From Prevotellaceae bacterium UBA4372 (GTDB lineage: Bacteria > Bacteroidota > Bacteroidia > Bacteroidales > Bacteroidaceae), in contig DGSC01000042.1 of assembly GCA_002391275.1 (NCBI GenBank), forward strand, positions 1-64,000: DNA of 64,000 nt, read 5' to 3'. The notes beneath the pieces are model-generated. The model was not told the origin of the DNA, searched no databases, and saw only the letters and a list, made by a program, of their open reading frames with translations. This document shows positions 8,640 through 17,326 of this stretch, in pieces; the stretch's first letter is position 1, and the number at the start of each line of letters is the position of its first letter. The position numbers and the translations under genes were made by a program.

Positions 8640-10589
8640 ATGATTTCAGTAGAACATCTCTCTATAGAATTCAGCGCCAAGCCCCTGTTCACCGACGTCA
8701 GTTTTGTCGTGAACGACCGCGACCGCATTGCCCTCACGGGCAAGAACGGTGCTGGCAAATCAACGCTCCTGAAAGTGATAGCCGGCGAGCAGCGCCCAAC
8801 AGAAGGCGTCGTGGCCTCGCCGCGAGGCACTACTGTAGGTTATCTGCCTCAGGTGATGGAGCTGGCTGCCGAGCGCACCGTTGTCGATGAGGCCCTGCTG
8901 GCCTTCGAGCACATCCACGAACTGCAGGCCGACATCGGGCGCATGCAGGCCGAGATGGCCGAGCGCACCGACTACGAGAGCGAAGCCTACATGGCGCTCG
9001 TCGAACGCTACACACATGCCGAGGAACGCTTCCGCATGCTTGGAGGTATGAATTTCCGTGCCGAGGTGGAGCGCACACTTATCGGCCTTGGCTTCGACCG
9101 CAGCGACTTCGATCGGCCTACGCGCGAGCTCTCGGGTGGCTGGCGCATGCGCATAGAACTGGCCAAGCTCTTGCTCCGTCAGCCCGACGTGCTTTTGCTC
9201 GACGAGCCCACCAACCATCTCGACATCGAGAGCATCCAATGGCTTGAGCAGTACCTCATGCAGAGGGCCGGGGCTGTAATTCTGGTCTCGCACGACCGTG
9301 CTTTCATAAACAACGTGACTACCCGCACGCTGGAAATATCCTGCGGCCGTATCTGGGACTACAAAGTGAAATACGACGAATACGTGCGCCTGCGGGCTGA
9401 ACGACGCGAACAGCAACTTCGTGCCTACGAGAACCAGCAGAAGGAAATAGCCGAACTCAAGGACTTCATCGAGCGCTTCCGCTACAAACCCACAAAGGCT
9501 GTCCAGGTGCAAGAGCGCATCAAGCAGCTCAACCGCATCGTGCCCATAGAGGTCGACGAGGTCGACAATAGTGCCCTTCACCTCAAGTTTCCACCCTGTC
9601 AGCGCTCTGGCGACTTTCCCCTTATCGTGGAAAACTTGAGCAAAAGCTATCAACATCCTGTCATTCAGCACGTCGACCTGACCATACGCAGGGGCGAGAA
9701 AGTGGCCTTCGTAGGGCGCAACGGCGAGGGTAAGTCTACACTCGTCAAGTGCATCCTCGGCGAGATTCCTTTTGAGGGCTCGCTCAAGGTCGGCCACAAT
9801 GCCCAGATAGGCTATTTTGCTCAGAATCAAGCCCAGTTGCTTGATCCCGAACTGACCGTGTTCGACACCATCGACCGCGTGGCACGAGGTGACATTCGCA
9901 CGCGCATCCGTGACATCCTCGGCGCCTTCATGTTCGGAGGCGAGGAGGCTGACAAGAAGGTCAAGGTACTCTCGGGAGGCGAACGTAGCCGCTTGGCAAT
10001 GATAAAACTGTTGCTCGAACCGGTCAACTTCCTCATCCTCGATGAGCCCACCAATCACCTCGACATGCGTTCGAAGGATGTCCTCAAGGAGGCCATAGCC
10101 GCCTTCGACGGCACAGTCATCCTCGTAAGTCACGACCGTCAGTTCCTCGATGGCCTCGTCGAGAAAGTCTACAGCTTTGCCGGAGGTCGCGTGCGTGAAC
10201 ACTTAGGCGGAATCTACGACTGGATCGAGAGCGAGCATAAGGCCGACATCGTCGCTGCGGGTGCCGCTCCGCTGCGGCAGACGAAGCCCGTCGCTGCTGA
10301 CAAGTCGGCACCAGCCACCAGTGAAAAAACAGCGTCGGCGCCGCGCAAGAGCTACGAAGAGCAGAAGGCTGCCGCCCGCGAACGTCGTAAGTTGGAGCGT
10401 GCCGTGGCCGATGCCGAAGCAGAAATGGGCGAGCTCGAAGCTGCACTCCACTTGCTCGAAGCCAAGATGTCAACGCCCGATGGAGCTGCCGACATGAGCC
10501 TCTACGAGCGCCATGGCCGCCTAAAACAGCAAATCGAAGAGGTAGAAAGCCGCTGGCTTGAAGCATCCGAATCTCTTGCTGCCCTATAG
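8640..10589 (+). CDS. ABC-F family ATP-binding protein (Uup/YheS-like)
   Basis: This is a soluble protein with two ABC ATPase domains and no membrane segment, so it is ribosome-associated ABC-F rather than a transporter. In 649 residues, the first Walker A is GKNGAGKS (34-41) with signature LSGGWRMRIELA and Walker B LLLDEPTNHLD. A charged helical inter-domain linker follows (about 250-320), then the second Walker A GRNGEGKS (near 358) with LSGGERSRLAMIK and LILDEPTNHLD. The C-terminal 80 residues form an acidic coiled coil, as in Uup or YheS. The family rescues or regulates translating ribosomes, but the exact subfamily is uncertain. The start agrees with the promoter at 8584-8615. Confidence 0.9.
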   Translation: MISVEHLSIEFSAKPLFTDVSFVVNDRDRIALTGKNGAGKSTLLKVIAGEQRPTEGVVASPRGTTVGYLPQVMELAAERTVVDEALLAFEHIHELQADIGRMQAEMAERTDYESEAYMALVERYTHAEERFRMLGGMNFRAEVERTLIGLGFDRSDFDRPTRELSGGWRMRIELAKLLLRQPDVLLLDEPTNHLDIESIQWLEQYLMQRAGAVILVSHDRAFINNVTTRTLEISCGRIWDYKVKYDEYVRLRAERREQQLRAYENQQKEIAELKDFIERFRYKPTKAVQVQERIKQLNRIVPIEVDEVDNSALHLKFPPCQRSGDFPLIVENLSKSYQHPVIQHVDLTIRRGEKVAFVGRNGEGKSTLVKCILGEIPFEGSLKVGHNAQIGYFAQNQAQLLDPELTVFDTIDRVARGDIRTRIRDILGAFMFGGEEADKKVKVLSGGERSRLAMIKLLLEPVNFLILDEPTNHLDMRSKDVLKEAIAAFDGTVILVSHDRQFLDGLVEKVYSFAGGRVREHLGGIYDWIESEHKADIVAAGAAPLRQTKPVAADKSAPATSEKTASAPRKSYEEQKAAARERRKLERAVADAEAEMGELEAALHLLEAKMSTPDGAADMSLYERHGRLKQQIEEVESRWLEASESLAAL

Positions 10590-10599
10590 CTCTCCCCCA

Positions 10600-10830
10600 T
10601 TAACCTCGTATTCCCCATACTTCCCTCAACGTCCATTCCACCCTCAGTTTACCCTCCATTCCGCCCTCAGTTTACCCTCCCTCCCCCCTCAGTTTACCCT
10701 CCATTCCCCCCTCAGCTTCCCCTCCAGTCCTCAAAACCCAGCCACCCCCTCTCTCCCTGTTCAGTATGTTGCGACTCCGTCGCGACCCCTCCCTCCCCCT
10801 CCCCCTTCCCCGCAACCTATAAACACTAAA
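10600..10830 (+). repeat. Pyrimidine-rich tract with 22-23-bp imperfect tandem repeats
   Basis: Between the ABC-F stop and the M13 peptidase start, the plus strand is almost free of G and dominated by C and T. Inside it the phrase CCCTCAGTTTACCCTCCATT recurs. The CAG triplets end at 10647, 10670, 10692 and 10715, giving a spacing of 22-23 bases. The last part contains REP-like palindrome copy A. No TAnnTTTG promoter is visible here, so the peptidase may be read from upstream. Confidence 0.8.
10768..10786 (+). repeat. REP-like palindrome, copy A
   Basis: GTTGCGACTCCGTCGCGAC forms an 8-bp stem with a 3-base loop and one wobble pair. It lies 49 bases upstream of the M13 peptidase ATG and is preceded by AGTAT, like copies B (14011) and C (18569). 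Confidence 0.85.
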
Positions 10831-10835
10831 TAAAA

Positions 10836-12863
10836 ATGAAACTTAAAAACACCCTCCCCATTATGGCTTTAGCCATCTTCGCCTCCTGCGGAGGCCAGCA
10901 GAGCGCCCTCACCTCGGGCATCGACCTCAACAACCTCGACACAACAGCCCTCCCCGGCACCGACTTCTACGACTACGCCTGTGGCGGATGGATGAAAGCC
11001 CATCCCCTCACGGCCGAATATGCCCGCTTTGGCAGCTTCGACCAACTGGCCGAGAACAACAACACGCAGTTGCGTGAGCTCATCGAAGGCGTGGCAGCAC
11101 AGAAGAACGAGCCTGGAAGCATTGCCGACAAAATCGCTCAGATGTTTGCCAGCGCCATGGACAGCGTGTCGCTCAACAAACAAGGCATTGAGCCTATTCG
11201 CAAGGATCTCCAGCGCATCGACGCCGTTGCAGATAAGGATGAGCTCTTCCGTCTCGCATCATCTTTCGATGTATCGGGTATCGGAGGCCTTTTCGGATTC
11301 TATATTAACGCCGACATCAAGGATAGCAAGATGAACCTCCTGCAGATTATGCAGGCAGGACTTGTCATGGGTCAGAAAGAGTACTACCTCGACACCGACT
11401 CGGCCACTACAGGCATCCGTGAAGCCTACAAGCAGTACATGGCCGACCTCTTCCGCCGCTGCAAGGTAGCTACAGACGATGTTCAGGCACGCGTCGACGG
11501 CGTTCTTGCTTTGGAAACGCGTCTGGCTAAGATTTCCCGTTCACGCACCGAACTGCGCGACGATGAGAAAAACTACAACAAGATGACCTTCGAAGACCTC
11601 TTGCGCGACTACCCAGGCATCGACTGGAAGTACTTCTTCAACGTCCATGGAGCCAAGAATATACGGGAAGTAAGCGTAGGGCAGCCCGAAGTGATTCACG
11701 AAGTGGAGAAGCTATGGGCCGAAACCTCCCTCGATGTCCTTAAGGACTACACACGTTGGCGCCTCATCGACGCTGCGGCCAGCTACCTCGACGACGAGAT
11801 GCGCGCTGCTTCGTTCAATTTCTACGGTCGTGTCATGAGCGGCCGTCAGGAGGACCGCCCGCGTTGGAAACGTGCCGTGGCTGCTACTGAAGGTGCCCTC
11901 GGCGAAGCCGTTGGTCAGCTCTATGTAGAGAAGTATTTCCCCGCTGAGGCTAAGGAGCGTATGGTGCAGCTCGTGAAGAATCTGCAGATTGCCCTTGGCG
12001 AGCGCATCGATGCACAAAGCTGGATGAGCGACAGCACCAAGGCTGTGGCCCATGAAAAACTGAATGCCTTCATCGTTAAGGTTGGCTATCCCGACAAGTG
12101 GAAAGACTATAGTACGCTTGAAATCGGAAAGAACTATTGGGAAAACATTAAGAATACGGCCGTATGGAATACACATGATGAGATCGACCGCAAGCTCAAC
12201 AAACCCGTCGACAATACCGAGTGGTACATGACACCTCAGACGGTCAACGCCTACTACAATCCCACAACCAACGAGATATGCTTCCCAGCAGGCATCCTGC
12301 AGCCGCCCTTCTTCGACATGAAGGCCGACGATGCCTTCAACTACGGCGCCATAGGTGTGGTCATCGGGCATGAGATGACCCACGGTTTCGACGACCAGGG
12401 TGCTAAGTTCGATAAAGACGGAAACCTGCGTCAGTGGTGGACAGCCGAGGACACGAAAAACTTCGAGGAGCGCACCCACGTTATGCGCGACTTCTTCAAT
12501 AATATAGAAGTGCTGCCAGGCCTCTGCGGTAACGGACAACTCACCTTGGGTGAGAACATGGCGGACCATGGCGGACTGCAAGTGGCCTTCCAGGCATTCA
12601 AGAATGCGACCAAGGATGCACCGCTTGAAGAGCGCGATGGATTCACACCCGAACAGCGCTTCTTCCTGGCCTACGCAGGCGTATGGGCAGGCAACATCCG
12701 CGACGAGGAAATCCGCAACCGCACTAAGTCTGACCCTCACTCGCTTGGCCGCTGGCGCGTGAACGGTGCACTGCCTCACATCGATGCTTGGTACGAGGCT
12801 TTCGGTATCACCGAGAAAGATCCCATGTTCGTGCCTAAAGCTGAGCGTGTAGACATCTGGTAA
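10836..12863 (+). CDS. M13 family zinc metallopeptidase, lipoprotein (PepO/neprilysin type)
   Basis: This is a secreted zinc endopeptidase of the neprilysin/PepO family, which cleaves short peptides on the non-cytoplasmic side. The 675-residue protein has a lipoprotein signal ending in the lipobox FASC at about residue 18, so it is probably membrane anchored. The zinc site is HEMTH (H512, E513, H516) with the third ligand E573 in the motif GENMADHGG. The substrate-positioning NAYYNP motif and the C-terminal motif RVNG are also present. Length is normal for the family. It stands alone between the C-rich tract and an AT-rich repeat region. Confidence 0.92.
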   Translation: MKLKNTLPIMALAIFASCGGQQSALTSGIDLNNLDTTALPGTDFYDYACGGWMKAHPLTAEYARFGSFDQLAENNNTQLRELIEGVAAQKNEPGSIADKIAQMFASAMDSVSLNKQGIEPIRKDLQRIDAVADKDELFRLASSFDVSGIGGLFGFYINADIKDSKMNLLQIMQAGLVMGQKEYYLDTDSATTGIREAYKQYMADLFRRCKVATDDVQARVDGVLALETRLAKISRSRTELRDDEKNYNKMTFEDLLRDYPGIDWKYFFNVHGAKNIREVSVGQPEVIHEVEKLWAETSLDVLKDYTRWRLIDAAASYLDDEMRAASFNFYGRVMSGRQEDRPRWKRAVAATEGALGEAVGQLYVEKYFPAEAKERMVQLVKNLQIALGERIDAQSWMSDSTKAVAHEKLNAFIVKVGYPDKWKDYSTLEIGKNYWENIKNTAVWNTHDEIDRKLNKPVDNTEWYMTPQTVNAYYNPTTNEICFPAGILQPPFFDMKADDAFNYGAIGVVIGHEMTHGFDDQGAKFDKDGNLRQWWTAEDTKNFEERTHVMRDFFNNIEVLPGLCGNGQLTLGENMADHGGLQVAFQAFKNATKDAPLEERDGFTPEQRFFLAYAGVWAGNIRDEEIRNRTKSDPHSLGRWRVNGALPHIDAWYEAFGITEKDPMFVPKAERVDIW

Positions 12864-13036
12864 TTCTACGAATTCATAATTCACAATTCATAATTAAATA
12901 CTTGGGTGTAGATAAACAAGCAACATCCTATCATGAATTGTTCATTGTGAATTAATGATTGTTCATTATGAATTATGAATTGTTCATCGTGAATTAAGAG
13001 TTGATCATTCTGAATTAATAATAGTGAATTGATTCA
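12864..13036. repeat. AT-rich intergenic region with degenerate short repeats
   Basis: This is the gap between the M13 peptidase and metA. It contains four or five degenerate copies of a unit like ATTGTTCATTGTGAATTA, spaced about 18-23 bases apart and ending just before the metA ATG. It also contains an inverse-orientation stretch (AATTCACAATTCATAATT) at about 12881-12895. Such AATTC/GAATT repeats are common between Bacteroidales genes. I see no RNA gene or clear promoter box here. Confidence 0.6.
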
Positions 13037-13996
13037 ATGCCTCTCAGACTTCCCGACCGCTTGCCGGCCATAGACCTGCTTAAGCAGGAAAATATCTTCG
13101 TGATGGATATGTCCCGCGCTTCGGCGCAGGACATCCGTCCGTTGAAGATTGTGATTCTCAACCTTATGCCACTGAAGATCACTACCGAGACAGACCTCAT
13201 TCGCGTGCTCTCCAACTCGCCTCTGCAGCTTGAAATCTCTTTTATGAAGATTAAAAGCCACACCAGCAAGAACACACCTATCGAGCACATGCAGGCTTTC
13301 TACCGCGACTTCGAGCTCATGCGGGACGAGAAGTTCGACGGGATGATTATCACGGGAGCGCCCGTTGAGCACCTCGATTTCGAGCGGGTGAACTATTGGG
13401 ACGAGATAAGCGACATCTTCAAATGGGCACGCACCCACGTGACGTCGACGCTTTATATCTGCTGGGCAGCGCAGGCGGGCCTCTATTACCACTATGGGGT
13501 GCCCAAGTACCCGCTCCCGTCGAAAATGTTCGGCATATTCCCACAGAAACCGCTTGACCCCCGGCTGCCCATCTTCCGAGGCTTTGACGATGTGTTCTTC
13601 ATGCCCCACAGCCGCCACACCGAAATCCGCCGAGAGGACATAGAGGCCGTAACCTGTTCTGAGGACTCTTCCGAGGGTTTGTCAGGAGGCATGTCGCCGT
13701 TGAGCATCATTGCCGAGGGCGAGGAGTCGGGTGTCAGCATCGTGATGGCTCGCGGCGGTCGTGAGTTCTTCATCACGGGGCATCTCGAATACTCACCGCT
13801 CACCCTTGACACCGAGTATCGTCGCGATCTTACCAAGGGGCTTCCCATAGAGATGCCTCGCCACTACTATCGTGCCGATACGCCCTCCCTCGGGCCGGTC
13901 GTCACCTGGCGAGCCCACGCCAACCTCTTCTTTACCAACTGGCTTAATTACTACGTCTATCAAGAAACGCCCTACAACATCGAAGCCATCCATTAA
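13037..13996 (+). CDS. metA: Homoserine O-acetyltransferase, MetA family
   Basis: This enzyme acylates homoserine as the first committed step of methionine synthesis. The 319-residue protein has the MetA fold with the nucleophile C142 in ICWAAQAGLYYHYG and the catalytic pair H249/E251 in TGHLEYSP, equivalent to H235/E237 of E. coli after a 14-residue insertion near 208-222. Residue 111 is glutamate (GAPVE). In characterised MetA enzymes Glu at this position selects acetyl-CoA and Gly selects succinyl-CoA, so I infer acetyltransferase activity despite the traditional succinyltransferase name. No SAM riboswitch is apparent upstream. Confidence 0.93.
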   Translation: MPLRLPDRLPAIDLLKQENIFVMDMSRASAQDIRPLKIVILNLMPLKITTETDLIRVLSNSPLQLEISFMKIKSHTSKNTPIEHMQAFYRDFELMRDEKFDGMIITGAPVEHLDFERVNYWDEISDIFKWARTHVTSTLYICWAAQAGLYYHYGVPKYPLPSKMFGIFPQKPLDPRLPIFRGFDDVFFMPHSRHTEIRREDIEAVTCSEDSSEGLSGGMSPLSIIAEGEESGVSIVMARGGREFFITGHLEYSPLTLDTEYRRDLTKGLPIEMPRHYYRADTPSLGPVVTWRAHANLFFTNWLNYYVYQETPYNIEAIH

Positions 13997-14010
13997 CCCC
14001 CGTCCCGTAT

Positions 14011-14029
14011 GTTGCGACTCAGTCGCAAC
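14011..14029 (+). repeat. REP-like palindrome, copy B
   Basis: GTTGCGACTCAGTCGCAAC is a perfect palindrome (9-bp arms, 1-base centre) ending only 8 bases before the U32 gene ATG. The preceding bases TCCCGTAT are shared with copy C. A hairpin here would overlap the ribosome-binding region. Confidence 0.9.
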
Positions 14030-14037
14030 CCTCGCCT

Positions 14038-15915
14038 ATGCGCTCCATAGAACTCCTTGCACCCGCCCGTAACCTTGAATGTGGCCTCGAAGCCATCCGC
14101 CATGGCGCCGATGCCGTCTACATCGGAGCTCCTCGTTTCGGAGCCCGTGCAGCGGCTGGCAATAGTGTGGAGGACATCGCCGAACTAACAGCTTTTGCCC
14201 ATAAGTTCTGCGTTAAGATCTATGTGACGGTCAATACGCTCCTATACGATGAAGAGCTCCCTGACGTAGACCGACTTATCGACGAACTTGCTGGTGTTGG
14301 TGTGGATGCGTTGATAGTGCAGGATGAGAGGCTGATGGCTCTGAACCGAGGACGTATCCCCCTGCATGCCTCCACGCAGATGGACAACCGAACCGTCGAC
14401 GACGTGCGGACCCGTGCCGAGGCAGGCTATGAGCAAACGGTGCTGGCGCGCGAGCTCTCGCTCGAAGAGATACGGGCTATCCACGAGGCGGTGCCCGAGA
14501 TGACCCTCGAAGCCTTCGTCCATGGAGCCTTATGCGTCAGCTACAGCGGACGCTGCTACGCCAGCGAATATTGTTTCGGACGTAGTGCCAACCGCGGCGA
14601 GTGTGCACAGTTCTGCCGTCTGCCTTTCGACCTTGTTGACGGGCAAGGTCGTGTGCTTCGCCATCCTGATACTGGCAAGCCGCTCCGTCAGCGCCATCTT
14701 CTTTCACTGCGTGACATGAACCGCTCGGCCGACATTGAAGCCATGATGGATGCAGGCGTCAGCAGTTTCAAGATTGAAGGCCGTCTGAAAGACGTTGCCT
14801 ACGTAAAGAACGTCACTGCTTTCTACCGCCGACTCATTGATGTTGTGCTGCATCGGCGCTCTGCCGATTACTGTCGCGCCAGCTATGGACACACCTCGCT
14901 GACCTTTGCACCCAACCTCGACAAGAGTTTCAATCGCCGCTTCGTCGACTATTTCATGCACGGTCGCACGCCTAACCTTGTCTGCCTGTCCACGCCCAAA
15001 GCTATCGGCGAGCCCGTAGGAACAGTCAAGGATGTGCTACCTGGACGCTCGCTCGCTATTGCCGGTACGGCCTCGTTTGCCAACGGCGACGGCCTTTGTT
15101 TCTTCGATGCCGACGACCGCTTGCAAGGTTTCCGGGTCAATCGTGTAGACGAGCATGGGCGTATCTATCCTGCCGACCCGTCGGTGTTACGCCAGTTGCG
15201 GAAAGGTCAGCAGGTCTTCCGCAACCTCGATGCCGATTTCGAGCGGCAACTATCCCGTCCGACGACCGACCGCCGGATAGGCGCATGTTGGACAATCACC
15301 GACGAACCTGCCACGGGCTTTACGCTTACGTTGAGTTGTGAGGATGGTCGTGTTGTCACAAAATCCTTTGACCATCCACACGAACAAGCCCGCACGCCAC
15401 AGCACGCAAACATCCGAAAGCAACTGATGCGTTTGGGCGACACGGTCTACACGACCACTGAAGCCGACATCATCATCCGTTTCACCGACAATTGGTTCAT
15501 ACCTTCCTCAATGCTGACTGAATGGCGACGGGAGATGACAGCGTCGGAAGCTTCATGTAAATCCCCTGAGGAGGATGGCAAGTTTAGGGTTGAGAAAAAT
15601 CCGTCATTCCCTGCAGGGAGCAGCGAAGGAGAAAGTAGCTTGCCCAAATATCAATCGGCTCTGAGCGTTCGAGACGTTTCTCCTAAGTCGAGAACGGGCA
15701 AACAAGAAGCTTTCTCCTCTCCCCTCATGACCTGCCGCTACTGTATTCGTTACGAGCTCGGACAATGCCGCATGGGCAAGAATGGTTTGGCAGAACGCCA
15801 CAACCTGCATATTGCTCCTGACGAGCCACTCGCCCTGCGACTGGCTGACGGTCGCACCTTCCCCTTGCACTTCGATTGCCGTAACTGCCAAATGCTTGTG
15901 CTTAGTCCTGAATAA
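14038..15915 (+). CDS. Peptidase U32 family protein (RlhA/TrhP-like)
   Basis: The 625-residue protein belongs to the U32 family. Its characterised members, RlhA and TrhP, hydroxylate rRNA or tRNA rather than cleave proteins. The N-terminal TIM-barrel starts with the typical ELLAPARNLECGLEAI, and the family signature EAFVHGALCVSYSGRC is near 159-174, with further conserved cysteines in the EYCF and GECAQFCR stretch that follows. A C-terminal Cys cluster CRYCIRYELGQC (near 566) and CRNC may bind a metal. A hydrophilic, Ser/Glu/Lys-rich insertion at about 507-562 breaks the C-terminal part and looks like translated low-complexity DNA. The start lies 8 bases after palindrome copy B. Confidence 0.85.
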   Translation: MRSIELLAPARNLECGLEAIRHGADAVYIGAPRFGARAAAGNSVEDIAELTAFAHKFCVKIYVTVNTLLYDEELPDVDRLIDELAGVGVDALIVQDERLMALNRGRIPLHASTQMDNRTVDDVRTRAEAGYEQTVLARELSLEEIRAIHEAVPEMTLEAFVHGALCVSYSGRCYASEYCFGRSANRGECAQFCRLPFDLVDGQGRVLRHPDTGKPLRQRHLLSLRDMNRSADIEAMMDAGVSSFKIEGRLKDVAYVKNVTAFYRRLIDVVLHRRSADYCRASYGHTSLTFAPNLDKSFNRRFVDYFMHGRTPNLVCLSTPKAIGEPVGTVKDVLPGRSLAIAGTASFANGDGLCFFDADDRLQGFRVNRVDEHGRIYPADPSVLRQLRKGQQVFRNLDADFERQLSRPTTDRRIGACWTITDEPATGFTLTLSCEDGRVVTKSFDHPHEQARTPQHANIRKQLMRLGDTVYTTTEADIIIRFTDNWFIPSSMLTEWRREMTASEASCKSPEEDGKFRVEKNPSFPAGSSEGESSLPKYQSALSVRDVSPKSRTGKQEAFSSPLMTCRYCIRYELGQCRMGKNGLAERHNLHIAPDEPLALRLADGRTFPLHFDCRNCQMLVLSPE

Positions 15916-15924
15916 AGCTGAAAA

Positions 15925-16977
15925 ATGAAGAACATCATTAGGCATAGAAACAAAAAAACGGACAGCCAGACATTCGTCAAGCAGTCCGTCGCATGGCCTC
16001 TGTTGTTAGTCATGTTTGTGCTGACAGCTTGTTTCAGCTCGTCGTCCGATTCCAACTTCACACCCTCTTATGCTGCTGAAGCGGAGCTACAGACCGACTC
16101 ATTGAGCACGCAACTGATACGCGATTATGGTGTTGGCTACAACTTCCTCGTCGATGTCGACAGCATGTTACTTCTTGAAGACCGCCCTGCCCACTGGAGC
16201 GAGGGCGCCGTCGCTGCCAGCGACAGCCTGTGGCTTCATCATGGTGATGCAGTCGTTGTGGCCGCATTCCTTGTCATTCCTGAGGACAGCGTCGACAGCG
16301 TTTGGGTGAAAGTGGCCCGCGACCAGCTCACCATGGGCTGGCTCCATGAGAGTGAATTGCTTTCGAGTTGCTATCCCGACGACCCCATCAGCGCCTTCAT
16401 CTTCCTTTTCTCCAACCGCCACATGCTGTGGTTCTGGCTCATCATAGCTGCCGTGTCCATAACGATTGGCTTTCGCCTCATACGGCATAAGCATGTTCAC
16501 TTGCCCCATATTGCCGACATTCCCAGTGCTTATCCTACACTGCTGCTCGTTACGTTGGCTTTCGCTTCGCTGCTTTATGTCCGCATACAGACTCTGTACC
16601 CCAAGCTTTGGGTGCAGTTCTATTTCCACCCAACGCTAAACCCGCTTGCGCAGCCATGGCTCATCTGCCTTTTCCTCTCCTGCGTATGGCTGCTCCTGCT
16701 ATTGTCCATTGCAACGGTGAACAACGTCGTGAGCTATCTGTCCTTGAAAGAGGCCGTTGTCTATCTTTTCGCTCTTTCAGGGATGTGTATGATTATTTAT
16801 ATCGTCCTCTCTCTCACCGCTTCATCGTTTTTGGGTTACCTCCTCTTCTTGGCCTATGTCATCTTCGCTTTCTATCGCTACTGGTTCCATGCCCGTGCTC
16901 TTTTCCTTTGTGGCCGCTGCGGGGCAAATCTTAGGCAGAAAGGCGTATGCCCCAAGTGTGGTGCAGTCAATGATTAA
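15925..16977 (+). CDS. Membrane protein with N-terminal lipobox and C-terminal zinc ribbon
   Basis: I do not recognise a characterised family. The 350-residue protein begins with a signal-like segment ending in VLTAC. A soluble stretch follows (about 45-155) whose end resembles an SH3-like region (WVKVARDQLTMGWLHESEL), then about five hydrophobic segments (about 165-330). A short C-terminal tail has a CxxC...CxxC zinc ribbon (CGRCGANLRQKGVCPKCG). The start is 9 bases after the U32 stop, so it is probably in the same operon. A sensor or envelope-associated role is possible but not supported by any catalytic motif. Confidence 0.75.
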   Translation: MKNIIRHRNKKTDSQTFVKQSVAWPLLLVMFVLTACFSSSSDSNFTPSYAAEAELQTDSLSTQLIRDYGVGYNFLVDVDSMLLLEDRPAHWSEGAVAASDSLWLHHGDAVVVAAFLVIPEDSVDSVWVKVARDQLTMGWLHESELLSSCYPDDPISAFIFLFSNRHMLWFWLIIAAVSITIGFRLIRHKHVHLPHIADIPSAYPTLLLVTLAFASLLYVRIQTLYPKLWVQFYFHPTLNPLAQPWLICLFLSCVWLLLLLSIATVNNVVSYLSLKEAVVYLFALSGMCMIIYIVLSLTASSFLGYLLFLAYVIFAFYRYWFHARALFLCGRCGANLRQKGVCPKCGAVND

Positions 16978-16984
16978 AGGGCGT

Positions 16985-17245
16985 TAAGTCATTTCTTTCG
17001 TATGCTTTCGGGCGGCAGTCCATGAAATGAATGTAATCATCTCCCGACGTAGAGGCCATGAAGCCAGGTTCCTAAAGCGTTTTTGCTTGGTAAAAACCGC
17101 GAGACATATAGGTGATTTGATTATTCCATGACCTTGGAACAATCATTCGATGGTCATGGAATGATTGTTCCAAGGTCATGGAATAATCAAATCTATTGGG
17201 CGCGTGACCTGATTTCCTTATAAGCGGACGGCAATATAGAGGGAA
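16985..17245 (-). repeat. Dispersed ~260-bp element, copy 1
   Basis: Read on the minus strand, this region aligns by eye with 59385-59650 on the plus strand. Shared landmarks are GCGCCCA just before the palindrome, the identical 70-bp palindrome, a stretch like GCGGTTTTTACCAAGCAAAA, ACGTCGGG, and GCCCGAAAGCATACG near the end. Flanking identity appears to be about 65-75 percent, while the palindrome is identical. The element begins directly after the stop of the upstream gene. Confidence 0.75.
17119..17188. repeat. 70-bp palindrome, copy 1 (29-bp perfect arms)
   Basis: The left arm 17119-17147 and right arm 17160-17188 are exact reverse complements over 29 bases, and the 12-base centre is CGATGGTCATGG. 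The element contains three copies of ATTCCATGACC or its complement, two in the same direction 22 bases apart. An alternative, shorter hairpin can therefore form. The sequence recurs at 59442-59511 as its exact reverse complement. Confidence 0.95.
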
Positions 17246-17326
17246 AAGTGGGCTTGTCAGGTATAGTTGACGGTCCCAGTTCGTCGGCCAACCGACTGCA
17301 TAAGGTGAGCCGGGTTTTCATAGATC

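Noticed and set aside
8760..10202. Long open frame on the minus strand (480 codons) opposite the ABC-F gene, and similar ones opposite M13, clpX, tig, xylA and others
   Set aside because: They are antisense shadows of well-supported genes with moderate GC codon bias, and they have no recognisable domains or promoters.
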